Notes: a model not told the origin generated them from the sequence alone. Positions 11,462-23,548 are shown, numbered from the stretch's first letter. The stretch: 64,000 bases of DNA from Hydnum rufescens UP504 (GCA_014904985.1 MU128926.1:22644-86643); one strand, 5' to 3'. Numbers and translations: made by a program.

Positions 11462-12599
11462 CTACAGGAGAGTAAAGAGCACATGAAAACAGGCTAAGGA
11501 AAAAAAGATGTCCAACTGCCGGTGGTGCCAGCAAGCAATGAGGTAAAAGAGGGCCGATGAAACCTGGCTGCGAGATCTAAAGAGTAAATTGGCAAATATG
11601 TGATGGGCGAGGTCATCGGCATAGCCCCACAGGGGTCTCCGACGTCGTACCCGGCCACTTCCGCATCCGCTCGCTCCAACACGTGCGAAAATCTCAACCC
11701 TATTCCAAGGAAAGAATATAAGCATTGGTGAATGGACACCATGATTGGAACAATGTACCAGGTTGTTTTTCGGTGCCCAGTGTGGAGAAACGAGGAGTTC
11801 CCCTGTCAATATTCCAGGAGCAAAGAACGTGATATTGTTGAGGCCCGCGTACTTCGGCGAGTCGGTCTCGACGATTCTGGTTTTGCAAATGAAGAACAAG
11901 AAAATGCGATTGTAAGTGAACCATTTTTCGCTTTTGAAACAGAAAGACGAGCGGAATCGGAATATTCGGGGGGTGTTAAGGGAAGGAAAAAGAGGCTCAC
12001 GCTCGACCGTTATCGGATACAAGAGGCACGCCATATCCGTCTAGGTACGAATACGCGTATTTCTTGTCGTCAACAAACTGGACGAAGTAAACCGAATCTT
12101 CACCAGCGTTACGTTAATTAAGCACGGGAAAAGGAAAAAATAGAGGATGCGAGGGTGAACATACCCACGAAGAGTATTCCACTGGCGTCGAGCTTACCCC
12201 ACTGATAATCTTTCAGTTAATTATTCATAGAACATCGGACATCCCAACACACCTCTCCCCCTAGGCCAGGAAGGACATTTGCGATCAACTCACCATCTGG
12301 AGTTGTCCAGTTCCCCCTAAAACCCGATGAAAAATCACGCGTGTGTTGGAGACCAAACAGAATAGAGGCTCTATACTGTCTGCTTACCCAGTAATTGGGA
12401 CAGGGATACGAGTCCACTTAGGTGTAACGATGAGGAAATCATCGGGAACATCCAAGATGAGGTTGCAGATGAAGATGAGCTCGAATTCTGGGGGGGGAAG
12501 AGGCGCAGAACGGGGTGTTCTAGATATCCTAGATAGCGGCGAGCAAGCAGCATAGGAGAAAGCCCCAAGGAAGAGCAAGGTGCGGAAAATGGAGAACAT
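11462..12599 (-). CDS. Small secreted protein, copy B, with altered C-terminus
   Basis: Exons downwards: 12599-12388, 12316-12294, 12209-12165, 12097-12001 and 11876-11462. The signal peptide is MFSIFRTLLFLGAFSYAA. Motifs parallel copy A: GGNWTTPDDYQWGKLDASG, YFVQFVDDKKYAYSYL and IVETDSPKYAGLNNITFF. At the point where copy A stops (TTTGAGTAG) copy B differs by a net one-base deletion and stays open for about 70 more residues, to 263 in all. The extra part is rich in Arg and aromatic residues and has no counterpart in copy A. The true end may lie elsewhere if there is a further intron. Two MITEs lie about 50 bp upstream of the start, so the promoter has been replaced relative to copy A. Confidence 0.6.
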
Positions 12600-12646
12600 G
12601 AGGAAGCCTGGGGAGAAGTTGTTGAGGCCTACTCACTCTTATACTA

Positions 12647-12897
12647 GGCCTGCTCAATTCTTCTTAATTCTGCTTGCGAACGACCAAAATCTTTTTTCTG
12701 ATCTACTAGGTCTGTTCAATTCTAAATTTGAGCTCGCGGAACATTGAACCAATGAATGTTTTTTTTTGTCCAAAATCGTTGCCGCGGAAGCCCAGAAGCT
12801 CAGATATCAAACTTGCTTAGTCTTGGCCAAGACCCAAACTTAGATCAGAAAAAAGATTGGTCATTCGTAAGCAGAATTAAGAAGCATTGAGCAGGCC
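12647..12897. mobile_element. MITE 1, TA target, about 56 bp inverted termini
   Basis: The left end GGCCTGCTCAATTCTTCTTA and the right end are near-perfect reverse complements over about 56 bp, with four or five mismatches. TA flanks both sides. At 251 bp with no coding capacity, it fits a Tc1/mariner-type MITE. It sits just upstream of secreted-protein copy B. Confidence 0.88.
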
Positions 12898-12899
12898 TA

Positions 12900-13095
12900 C
12901 TCCCGCGAAATCTATGACAGCGTAACGCCACTTGAATTTGGTGTAACAATCTCAGAAATACCGTAACAGCCTGGGGGGCCATACCATCCTGATTCCAGAA
13001 TAACGGCTGGAAATTGTGTTCCAGGCCCCCGGGAGCTTTTTAGCGCAAACTCAATGCTTAAAACGCTAAAATCCCTTCCATACATTTTGCGGGAG
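12900..13095. mobile_element. MITE 2, TA target, sharing its TA with MITE 1
   Basis: The left terminus CTCCCGCGAAATCTATGAC and right terminus CATACATTTTGCGGGAG are inverted copies (CTCCCGCRAAATNTATG). TA flanks it at 12898-12899 and 13096-13097. It is 196 bp, non-coding, and different in sequence from MITE 1, which it adjoins. Either one inserted at the terminal TA of the other, or both used the same site. Confidence 0.78.
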
Positions 13096-13250
13096 TACAG
13101 TACATTGACAAGCCAATAATCAGTGATCGGAACCCGGATCAAGCTGAGCCCCCGGGGGCCGAAGGATATTCTTGTCCATCCAACGCCCAAGCCACGTCCT
13201 CATGATGAAAGTGCGAGAATTCTCACAATCAGACAGGTCATGTGATATAA

Positions 13251-16200
13251 CATCGTTTGCGATGTTGGGATCGGATCTTTGATCTTTACGGATCTCGGAT
13301 CCCATGGTGGGGGCCTCCAGCCGAGGATGGGGATCAGACAGAATCCGCACGTCATCCAAGATCCGCAGAAGCTGGCCTCAGGCAGAAAGTAGGGGTACAA
13401 ATTCACCAATTTGGATGACTATAATCACTTTATGGATCCAGTTAGAATCTCGCAGTGCTAGCAATCCTTCGGATAGCTTGTCTGAAGCCAGCGCATGAAA
13501 GATTCACGCTCATGTTCCAGTTGGCTGAGCTTACTCAGCCAGAAAGCTGAATGTCAGCTTCTAGGGAATCTACTTAGGCAACTACGGAGCGTGGAGGCTG
13601 AATAAGGCTATGCTATGCAGCCCAGCATCACAAACGCAGTGTTTTATGCAATAAAAAATTCGCAGCTGTACGCGGTGTGCGGATGCGATGAGCAAGACGA
13701 GCGAACTGCTAGCAAGGATTCAGAGGAGGCGTACCGGATGAAGCCGTAGTGCGAAACACTCAGACGAATGGCATAGACTCTCCCACAGTAGTCTCGAGAA
13801 GTTAGGAAAAATTGTGGATGCCCAATAAATTTCCCCTCACTTGGCGATCTTCTCTGCTTCGTAGCGAAAGAGTTCGGGGATCCTCAAAGGTGATAACATG
13901 AGTCGGCTATCTGATTTTTCGCTCAAGAGGGCAGGTGGAGGTGACCGAAAACGAACCTGCGGCCCGGCAACGCCTGAGAAAGACCAAGTTCGGCGGCCAC
14001 GCGAAGGGTGCTGGGTGAAACAAGGGCCAGGAAGCTGAGGCCATATGCACCATCATCGACCCCGCGTTTTGAGGATCAACGTAGGTGAGGTGCTTGAAAC
14101 TTGAAAAAATTGCAGCAGCAAACGTGTTTGCTTGCATACGACCTTTGTGCTTTCTTGTGTCTTCATATTGATGAACTAACGAGGGAATGATTTTTTGTTT
14201 AGCCTAGCCAAAGGAATTGGTCAAAAGTATCGTTTAGTCGTAGCGCCGACTCTACAATGGCACCGTTGGAACAATTCACTTAATTCTCTGCACTGGCAGT
14301 CCAAGTCCGTGAGCCAGGTGGAATGGCGCAAGTCAATGTGATTCGAGCTCCACAAAAGATATCTGAAAACCGATCTTCCAAGGGCGACTAGAGGAATGCA
14401 TTGCCAGGAACATAAGGAATGCAATGGGCGCAATCGATCGGCAAGTACCGAGAACCTACCAAATCCACCTCCATACCCATGTCATCGGCCATATGGGCCA
14501 TACCAGAGGCAAACACCGACGGCTCCACGATATTTTCAGAAAGTTTCCAGATCCCCTATCGCCGGCATATAGATGCGGAAGATTCGGGGCTTGGCACAGA
14601 GAAAGCAGGCCTATGGCTCTGGCATAAGCATGATATTAATGTTCTTCTTTGTAGACTGATGCGGGTGTGATCGTATTCCAAGAGCAGAGACATATCGATG
14701 ATAGATGCAATTGCTCAAATCACATAGGAATGAGCAACCGAATATATGAGCATGACGTTTACATGTTACTCGGGAAGAGACCGATTCCGTGTAGGCGATC
14801 GGTGCACCAGTACGCTTGCATACCAAGTTAAGAGAGAGTACGCTGCTTATAGTCTCTGCTGAGACAGTGGACACAATATCTATTGTTAGAGCAAGTGCGT
14901 ATGATAGTGACCACTGAGGCGGCGATACAGCCGGTACTTGAGAACTTTATAAGTACGACATGCTTAATTCCTTGGCCAAGGAGCAGTTGGTCATTAATCA
15001 TACAAGCACCCGCGGCTTAAAAGGGAATCAAGACCGGAATCGATGTGGGTCTACTCAAAAAAAAACCGGTGTTCTGGCTGTCAATGAACAATCTTGCGAT
15101 GACTTCTTAATATCTTTGCTTTCACCTGGATTAATCTGATAGTAAGCAGTCAGTGAGATAGGCAAGGTCCCCAGTTGCGGTGATATGGGGTCCTCAAAAC
15201 TCAAGATGGGATCGGTGAATTTGTATTACCACGGAAGGTAATATCCCACAGCCGGGAATTAGCCGCGACGACGAAAACGACTCTGTGGAGCTGCTCAAAC
15301 TTCCTGGGTGCTATTTCTCAACCTGTGACGGATCGGAATGCAAAAGCTTCCATTCTGCATCAAGAACAGGCTGTTTGTCTAGACTTTTAGTGTTTGGGGC
15401 CGATTTTACCCAGCAAATCGGCGAGTTTGCGTGCATTTTTTGGGCCAAAATCAGCCTCAAGATCGTGACCCGGGATGTCGCCTATCCTAGAGCTCGCAGA
15501 AGTCCTCATAGACAGGGATCCCCTAGCATGGCTACCGCTCTATCTGTCTATCCAGGATGGATCTGTCAAGCCGAATGAGATATTTTCCGCTACGTAATTA
15601 GAACTGCATGCCAATGCTGCTTTGACCAATTGAATTCGAAACGATTCGCTTTTGGCAGTTTTTGATTTGGCAGTGAATTGATTGGCCTCAGCAAACTTGA
15701 AGGGAGTATGGAAAACTAAAGAGACCTATCACCTTGAAAAACGTTGCTGGGCCTAAGGGAGGCCTTCTGTGGAGATCCCAAAATACCCCGCAGGAGGGCG
15801 CCAGCAAACTCGTCTCCAACGTCGGACAAGTTGTGACCAATTACAGGACCAAAAAGGAACGCAGATCCTAAATCACATCAGATGAGCAGTGAGTTTGTCG
15901 TCCATACTTGCAAAGAGCCTGTCCTTAAATGTATAACATATAGTACTCATACCGAAGGCATATACCTGTCCGGTGATAAGCAAATCCAGAATCGGGGATT
16001 GACGCTTGTAGCCGCAATGAATTAAGGCTGCTATACAAGGCCGTTGTGGACGCAGAGTTAAAATTCAGCGATTTAGGGTTTATAGTGACCGACGCAGACA
16101 CGTGACTCACCTCCAGAACGTTCAGTGTTGACTGCGCAAGGACGCTGGGCAAGAACATGAATCTGATTCACCAACGTCGGCACAGATAAAGACATGGTCA

Positions 16201-18853
16201 AAACATGCTCCATGTGAAAGACCTATTTGGGTCTGTGGATAAGCCAGAAGTGCTGCCATCCAGATACCTTGGAAGGCCGGACATACCATTTCCGTCTCTC
16301 TCTTGGATCATACATTTTCAAATACCAAACGCCGATTAGGTGCTCTTCCGAGCCGCGATAAGGTAACAGTCACCCTGAAGACTGCAAGTTTTCGACCAAA
16401 ATTTTCCTAGCATTGAAAAATAATCCTGCTTTGGAAAAACAGATCCCCCTTAGTCAATTCATGAAGAACTACCAAGGCGGGAATATTGGGACATCCTGCT
16501 GGAGTTGAACAGCGACCCATAATGCAGACCGGGCAGGGACAGCCAATCCCGAAGCAACAACGTCAGATGATTGCCATACTCCTATTAGGAAGGAGAATCT
16601 TAAGAGTGTTTGCGCGTCAAGAAGATCGTGCCTACTGATTGAAGAAGGTCGTTGCGTATTGGTGAAAGACTACATCGCATGTACCGTCGTGTCTTATCCG
16701 TTGGTCTGCGTCCGCCCTCGGGAAAAAGCTCGTGGATAAGGAATACATCCCTTGAGAGATACAAATGCATCGAAGCGCGTGTGAATGTCGCCCTGAACTT
16801 CTGTGAAGGGGTCCAGCTTGCATTATCCGGCCATCCGGACTGCCTACTGAGCGATACGCTCTCATTCGGGGGACCTGGGAGTCGTTGAGGTGTCGATGCC
16901 CCCATTCGCCAGGTTCTCAGCGGAGAGAAATATAAGGGTTGGAGCGCAGCTGCTTCCCATAAAGGGGCATGTGATTCCGAATTAGAATGAGATGCAAATG
17001 TTTTTTAGAGGCTGAAGAATGCAAATCGAGAGAGAGAAGCAAACGAACCAAACTGGATTTCCGACAGTATCCATACGAGACGAGACAGGGCGTTCTGGAG
17101 GCTGGCCAAGAGAGCTGGCTTGGGGAAAGAGAAGAAAAGGAAGAGCCAGGTAATGGTTAGAAAGAGACTCGGGCCTAGGGCACCGTGCATCGCACCGCTC
17201 CGCCAGGTATATCCCGGTTCGTTAGGCCGATGGTTGATCCGTGTCCCACTGTTGACTGTGGCACTAGATGAGGTTCCACTGGCCGCAGAGGGCCCCGCTA
17301 CTGGCATCTCCAGGAATAAGGGCGGGCGGGGCAAAACAGGAAGAGAATGAGCGAAAGCAAGCCGAGTTGAATGGCAAATCATGGAGGAGATCGCCTAAAT
17401 TGAATTGCGAGACCCCATCTCAGGGAATGCTCGGACTTGTACTTGGGTATACTCCTCTTGACAGTGTCTCCATGATCCCAAATGCGCTTTTTGACCTGAC
17501 ATTCCCTGCCAAAGAGAGCGGCTCCCTCGAGACTTGTTGATAACCTCGGACCAGTCGCAGGCCGATGAAAATAGCTGCGACGAGGCATGCTAGCCCCTTC
17601 CTCGTACGCGGATATGGCAGAGGCTGAATTCTGGTGGAAGTGTTACTGGAAGCGTATGTGTTGCATCATGAGGACTTTCTCGTTCAAGCGTGTCGTCGCC
17701 CAGTGTTGCGAGCTAGCGCGCCTCTGTTTTTACGAAAAATACTAAGTTTGCCACGGAAAACTTGCTATTTCCCCCCCCAACGCACGATGATTTAAAGATA
17801 TGTGTTCCTCCACCATGAAGGACGCGGGACGCATTTACGAAACTTCCAGCAGGGAATGAAAGCTTGGGTTGGTAGAAGCCCACTTGGCGCCGAGGCGCTG
17901 TGTTAACGAATGGCCATGGACAGAATAGCAAAGCCTCGCTTTGAAGCCGAATTTTAGCATGAGTGTCCAGGTGGGTGGGGGCGACGGCACTCCGGCTCTG
18001 CGCAGCAGTGTGGGAGTCGTTGCGAGGGTCGACCCGACCGTCCGGGCGCTTAGTGTGCTCAACACTCGCCAAACAAACACCAGAAAAACGCATCAAGGGG
18101 TCCTCACGTCGTCGAGGGATACCTCGACAAGGGAGGAGTGCCCCTTGATTCGACGGATTTTTACTCGAGAAAGAGAACGGAGAATTTGTTGGGAGTGAGA
18201 AGGGACCCGAACGGCCAAACCGAAACCCTGGGTCACAGATGTCTCAGATCGAATAATGCATGGAATCCCTGACCCTACACTCAATTCCATCAGGCCGATC
18301 CCACCGTCGTCGCCTTTTCAAGACCACTGTCACACTAGACTGCAACCTCGCTAGCTGCCCCTACCCGCGTTTTTTCACGATTCAATTGCGGTCTGCTGCA
18401 AGGATAATGCATTGGATTAGCCAATCTTTCAAGGTCCCTGAATTGCCAGTGCAACCTCTAATCTACAACCTCAACCCCCACCATCCCCCTTGCCAATGAA
18501 TCTTCTCTTTCCACCGCAAATTCCGTATCGTTCGTCATATAATCTCTATTGCTTTAATTGCACTCGTCTCTCATAACTTGCGTTCTAGAACATCGTGCTC
18601 CCCTCGTTTCCGATTTCCAAGACTATCGTGGTCAGAACTACCTCTCTCTTATGGCCCATGTGCGTAATGACAGTCCTGTCTGAACTTTCCTCTTTCCATC
18701 CACGTGCAGCTCGATTGGACGAACCCCTTCTGGGAGCCCAAGATTATGAAACCATGGACACAACTGGAATCCGTGCGCAACCGCCCTTTTTGCCTCGATT
18801 TAGGCGAGGCTGAAGCCTAATGTGCACCTTCAATTACAGGGAAGATCGATACC
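13251..18853. other. Gene-poor accessory stretch, no supported gene
   Basis: About 5.6 kb with normal CpG content and many short frames on both strands. The longest on the minus strand (16600-16905 and 17005-17382, the latter with a hydrophobic segment) show no recognisable domain and no convincing splice partners. I saw no transposase, reverse transcriptase, long terminal repeat or tRNA. Decayed transposon or lineage-specific gene remnants are possible. Confidence 0.4.
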
Positions 18854-20119
18854 ATGGATATGTTGAACACATGGAGCGATACCTTCACACTCGTGCCGGC
18901 GTGTTATGCCGGCCAATCCGCCACTCCTTCCCACTACTTTCGACTCGCATTTACAGATGCTGTCCCGAGTGCCTTTCCGCAAGTCCCGCGCGACTCTCAG
19001 GTAGTTTTGCCGCCGCGTGATCCTTGGCTGCCACAAACGCCCAACAGTTTGATTGAATTCCCTCGGAACACAACTTCCGTGTCTTCGCTGGCCGGGTGGG
19101 ACGGTAGTCCCGTCCAATCTCGCCCTAAGGGCTCCAACAATAGCGAAATATCTTCATCGGCTTTTGACTCTGCGACCCATATTCAGCGCGAGTCGCTTAA
19201 ATCACAAAATCCTCTCCCTGGCGTGAAAAGCCGCCAACCACCGATTGGTCCCGGCGCGGACCTGGACTGTAGAACTGACCACCCCGCCTTCCCACCGCCT
19301 CCTCAGGACTCCACTTCCCAATCTAGTATGTCCTTCCCAGAACCTCGTGGCCTTTCAGCAGAGGATAGCCCGCAGCGAAAGCATTCACCAGCTCCTCAGA
19401 GCATGGATGCGACTAGCTTCGAGAGCACTCAATTCGTGGTGCTTGAGCAATCATTTCGCTCCACTTCTTCCCCTAAGTCTGCTTCACCTTCCACAAAACT
19501 TCAGCCGCTTCCCGATCAGATCCCCATCGCTTCATCCCAGTTTAGGACCTTCCGTGCGATCTCCCCACCGTGTGTGACCAAGCCTAACTGGCATTTGACA
19601 CATGCTACTTTCACTTGGCTATCCGAAGTCCTCGCGCCTAAACGTCGCGCCGATAAAAGCAGACCTGCTCCATCTGGACGTTGCCAGCTCTGTGATGCAC
19701 TTTGTTCCAGGCCCGGAACTCTCCAACAGCATGTTGTATTCCAGCATCGCCAGCGCGTGGCCCGCAAAGTTTCCATGGGCCATCCTTTCAATGTGGACCT
19801 CGCTCTCGCCTTCACCGTGCTCCAAATCCAAAGTGATCGTAGCTCTGGGGGAGTCGATAGTGAGTGCGTCACATTTCAGACCCTGCTGCGGTCCTCCGCT
19901 GCGGATTTAGCCCCAGATATACTCTCACCCGTGTCCTTCCCGTTGTTATGGGAGAAACTCCGCCAATTTTGCGGCATGGACAAGTGGCGGGGCATGACAT
20001 GTAGGCATTGTGGCTTGCTCGTTCAGAGGAAGTCAAATCTTGAGGACCACCGGGCCAAATGTGACCCTTCGACTCCAAAGTTCATCAGGGGATCCATTTC
20101 GCCCTACCAATCCCGGTAA
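18854..20119 (+). CDS. Zinc-finger protein with C2H2 and C2HC fingers
   Basis: Intronless frame of 421 residues. The first 270 residues are Ser/Pro-rich and disordered. A finger near residue 280 reads CQLCDALCSRPGTLQQHVVFQH (C-X2-C-X12-H-X4-H, given here as its limits CQLC and HVVFQH). A second near residue 390 has CRHC and HRAKC (C-X2-C-X12-H-X3-C). The linker between them is about 85 residues. It is probably a DNA-binding regulator; no target is known. Start chosen as the first Met of the open frame; several alternatives lie close by. It is convergent with ATP12, ending 350 bp away. Confidence 0.65.
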   Translation: MDMLNTWSDTFTLVPACYAGQSATPSHYFRLAFTDAVPSAFPQVPRDSQVVLPPRDPWLPQTPNSLIEFPRNTTSVSSLAGWDGSPVQSRPKGSNNSEISSSAFDSATHIQRESLKSQNPLPGVKSRQPPIGPGADLDCRTDHPAFPPPPQDSTSQSSMSFPEPRGLSAEDSPQRKHSPAPQSMDATSFESTQFVVLEQSFRSTSSPKSASPSTKLQPLPDQIPIASSQFRTFRAISPPCVTKPNWHLTHATFTWLSEVLAPKRRADKSRPAPSGRCQLCDALCSRPGTLQQHVVFQHRQRVARKVSMGHPFNVDLALAFTVLQIQSDRSSGGVDSECVTFQTLLRSSAADLAPDILSPVSFPLLWEKLRQFCGMDKWRGMTCRHCGLLVQRKSNLEDHRAKCDPSTPKFIRGSISPYQSR

Positions 20120-20469
20120 TGGTATTGCGCGACGCAGGATTCGTCTCGTGATTGCCCCTTGCTTCTCCATCCACGCTGTCCTTCCTGATATGGTTGATAT
20201 TTGACCACCTGGCTTACAATTTCGTCGCGCTTGCGCTTGTGACCTCTCGTACTTTGGGCCGCTTCTGTTCTGATTACATTCATCGGTGTTTCATTTAGGT
20301 CTTTTTCGATCCTGCTTTGCATATTGTATCCGTAGCACCAGGGCCATGGGACGCCTTGCTCTCAATACACAGCATTTTTTTTTAATCGACTCACGTCCCA
20401 TAGACCAGGGACCCGAGAGATCTCCCGGCGGTGATTGGGTATTGAATATAGACCGCGAACTATGCCCCT
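20120..20469. other. Intergenic between convergent genes
   Basis: Should hold the 3' UTRs of the zinc-finger gene and ATP12. Nothing else is recognisable. Confidence 0.5.
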
Positions 20470-21708
20470 TCATACATCGGCAATAATGATTGCAACGCTC
20501 CCCAGTTGTCTGCGAATGTCTCTGTAGTCCACGTCGTGTGCTGTATCCCCAGCATTAAATATGGAGCCCGGCGGAAGTGGGGGCGTAACTGATAACTCAC
20601 TGTCCTCGACCTCTCCCCACCGATCGATCTGGCTCTGTACTTCTACATGTGCGGCCAGGGACGCTTCTTCCGCGGTCAGCCGACCTCTCACGAGAGCCAA
20701 GGCAATAATGAACGATTTAGAATAATACACAGCGCGTTCCATCCCTGAAAAATGGTCTCTCACTCACAGAATTCGAGCCAAAGAAAGGGAGAAACGCACC
20801 AGCTAACGTCCATTGATCCATATCTCCCAAAATAGCCTGGAAGGTTGACCGGGTCCGTTCGGGCTGTGCATTCACCAAGACGGAATCGAATGTCCGAATG
20901 TCTACGTTGAATTCGGTCCGTGTCCAGTCGAGGAGAGGATCCCAGTGTTGTTTTTGGAGTTTTACCAACTGGGGAGGGTATTCTTCGTGGAAACTGGCGG
21001 CCGGGGTGGTGAGGGCGAATGATGAAAAGGGAGGGAGACGAGAATCGTAAATACACATACCAGATTGCGTCGGTGTCGAGAAATCGGAGGAGACTAGAAC
21101 AGGCATCTATGCGGGCGCCTGCGTCCCCAAAGACATCGATGGCTTTGGATACAAGAGAAGTCTGCAAGGTGGTAAGCGGCGCAGGGATGGGAAGGATTGC
21201 ATAACTCCGGAATGAAATTCTACTAACGAGGGGGAGCGCGTGATGCTTGATTACTTTATCCTGACTGTCCCATTCGTTCGCTACCAGTGTGGCCAGTAGT
21301 CGTTTAGAGGAGGGGATAGTAAGGGGATTGCCCTCTGGAGTCTTTAATATTCGGTGGTCAAGCGTGATGGAAAAGTGGTCTAAAATAGCTCGTCAGCAGC
21401 CCGAGTCAGCACCATCAAGGAAAGAGCCTGGCCTGAATGGTCCTCGAGGCCGACAGATTTCCAGAATCGCCGTAATTCAGGGGGCTTTTCTAGATAATTC
21501 CGCCTCTGTGTGGGTAAGAACATTCAAGTAGAATGTAAGGTGATGTGAACGTACCTTCATTTGCAACAGCCGATGTTTGCGCTGCTACTGGGGTGCTTCC
21601 CGACCGAGTATTAAGTGCCCTTATAGGTGTTTTCCACTTTCCAACGTTACATGACAACCCCTGCAGACGCACAGACGATGCAGGCCAACTTTTCAGAAAG
21701 AATGGCAT
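20470..21708 (-). CDS. ATP12: ATP12, F1-ATPase assembly chaperone
   Basis: Mitochondrial matrix chaperone that binds the F1 alpha subunit before assembly of the alpha/beta hexamer. Six exons downwards: 21708-21555, 21489-21433, 21379-21228, 21161-21061, 20993-20800 and 20744-20470, giving 310 residues. The N-terminus MPFFLKSWPASSVRLQ is basic and free of acids, fitting a targeting presequence. Family blocks in order: LRRFWKSVGL, FSITLDHRILKTPEGNPL, LLATLVANEWDSQ, TSLVSKAIDVF, LLRFLDTDAIC, QHWDPLLDW, MERAVYYSKSFIIALAL, AAHVEVQSQIDRWGEVED and DVDYRDIRRQLGS. Length and order match the family. Intron 2 (21380-21432) has a GC instead of GT donor; no GT donor restores the frame at a normal intron size. 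Confidence 0.92.
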
Positions 21709-22543
21709 AATAGCTAAGGGAAGTCACGTGCGAGTTCCCATGTAATTGTCTGTGAACCTGTAGGCAGCCGAATTTCCAACGGTGGAGTCGCGAGAGGTGA
21801 CCCAAAACAGTAGTTTATATGAATGCATAGCCGCGGCAATAGACATATACAGAAGGCATAGAAAAAGCTACAATGCCACTTCAAAAGCCATCCCCAGCCG
21901 TCTTCAAAACAATACTCTATCCTTTGGAAAGTATTTCCCTGTGTAATTAAATTCATTCTTCCAGGGTCTCAAGCAATCACTGATGGCGATAGAATTGGTA
22001 CTAGTATACAGTGTGACGAACTGTGCTGACTTGGACGTGGTTGAAGGGTGGCTGATTCTTGTTCCCACATTCAGGCGAGCAGCGTCCGCTCATCCCCGAC
22101 TATGAACATCACGAGCCCCGAGCTCCGAATGGACCGCGGAAACAGCTCAATCAAATCATGAGAATTCAAAATCCCTAGCATCAGTCACGTCGTACGCGGT
22201 ACAGCTTCGAAGACTTCAGTCAGGGTAAAGGTGTCAAGTCAGCAACCGCTCAAAAAGTACCAAGAGAAAATAAGAGGCGACACGGGTCAGACTAACTATG
22301 AGATGTTCATAGCTCGGTAGCGACACGTCCCGCATTCACTATTGCCTTCTCCCCTCAAAACGAGGGAGACTGCGGAATGGGAGAGCATCTGGAAGTCCAT
22401 GACCTCCCCTCGCTCGGTCATACGACCAATGATATGTGATGATCATCCCCAGTGCCGCCCAAAGAAACAGGAAGAACAGACATGTACTCACAACTCATTA
22501 AGATGCGGACGAAGGTAAAAGGAACAACTGTATCAGCTTTTAT
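21709..22543. other. Shared upstream region of ATP12 and NTAQ1
   Basis: About 835 bp between divergent starts. Presumably holds both promoters. No gene or repeat recognised. Confidence 0.4.
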
Positions 22544-22606
22544 TTGAATTGGGTCGGCGATCTCCGGGACCCAACTAGCTACGGACACAAACGCCCCCGA
22601 CATGAG

Positions 22607-23274
22607 ATGACTTACACAGCCCAATATTGCGAAGAGAACATATATTTGCTCGCAAAGTCGTTCTGCTCCGAAGAGGGAGACCATCGACAGAGCTATGCGG
22701 TTTTCATCTCCAACGTCAGTCGCAATGTTGCCCTTTTCAACCAACAAGCATCGCAAGCGCCACAATTGCCAGTGCTCTGGGATTATCACGTACTTCTTCT
22801 TACGGTTGAGAGCCGTCAGACCCCGAATGATGATTTGACTGTGAGTATCTGGGACTATGACACACGGTTGGGGTTCCCTTGTCCATTTGACGGTAAAGCG
22901 GGGTTTCATTGTCATGGGAATTGTGTCTTTCTCACCCCTTGCACCCAAAGTCTACATGATTGGGACCTTCCCCGACATTATATCCGATATCTCTGCGTCT
23001 TGCGGACTGGATTTAGTCAGGTTAGGCCTACGTCTGAAGGCAAAGGTATCCCCGCTCCGCTGTTTACATTTTCGCATTGTCTTAGCCATTTTCGCGTCGT
23101 TCCGACCTCTGATTTCTTGGATCATTTTGCATCTGATCGTTCTCATATGGTATATTGCTTCTCCAGACCTTGCTGTTGTTCACTGTAACCGCCCTTGATC
23201 CCCAGGTTAAAGCAATGAATGACAGCACTCCGCCAATGTATCTCGCGCCTCCACCATCATACCCCCAATTATAG
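22607..23274 (+). CDS. NTAQ1: Protein N-terminal glutamine amidohydrolase
   Basis: Converts N-terminal Gln of proteins to Glu, feeding the Arg/N-degron pathway. Exons 22607-22892, 22951-23020, 23086-23149 and 23206-23274 give 162 residues. The frame is also open from a Met at 22544, which would add 21 residues. Family motifs: YTAQYCEENIYLLA (catalytic Cys), YAVFISN, VALFNQQAS, PVLWDYHVLLL (catalytic His), IWDYDTRLGFPCPFD (catalytic Asp), HFRVVPTSDFLDHFASDRSH and the C-terminal PPPSYPQL. All three catalytic residues are present. It is somewhat shorter than the human enzyme (205), mainly in the loop before the RVVP segment. Note that budding yeast uses the unrelated Nta1 for this step. Confidence 0.93.
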
Positions 23275-23548
23275 GTCCGAGGGCTCTTGAGGAGGGAACG
23301 AAAAACAATCTCTTTTCCAAGTTCTTAGATATCCAACTTGACGATACCAATCATCCAGGCGCTTCGGAGGCGAACCCGGGCGTTGATGAAGGCTACGGTT
23401 GGGTCATGGACGTAGAAACCTTCCGCAGTCTCAGGTGGCTGTGCTCTACAGGCATGTGCCGTTAATCTCGACGCCAATGGTACATCCTGGACGTCCTCAC
23501 GCGATTACTATCCCATCATGATGAATCAGCCATTCGCTAATGCTTTTC

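Larger units (their letters stand above)
10911..13250. repeat. Right arm of large imperfect inverted duplication
   Basis: Reverse-complement counterpart of 9045-10610. Compared with the left arm it contains about 300 extra bases at about 11345-11690 and two adjacent MITEs (12647-13095) placed immediately upstream of the gene start. The left arm reads straight through the equivalent of the MITE site. Confidence 0.85.

Noticed and set aside
16600..17588. Minus-strand frames that might form a small membrane-protein gene
   Set aside because: No convincing splice sites, family motif or signal peptide at a consistent start; left as unassigned.
22418..22948. Minus-strand 176-residue hydrophobic frame
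   Set aside because: It is antisense to the NTAQ1 catalytic exon, which has strong family motifs.
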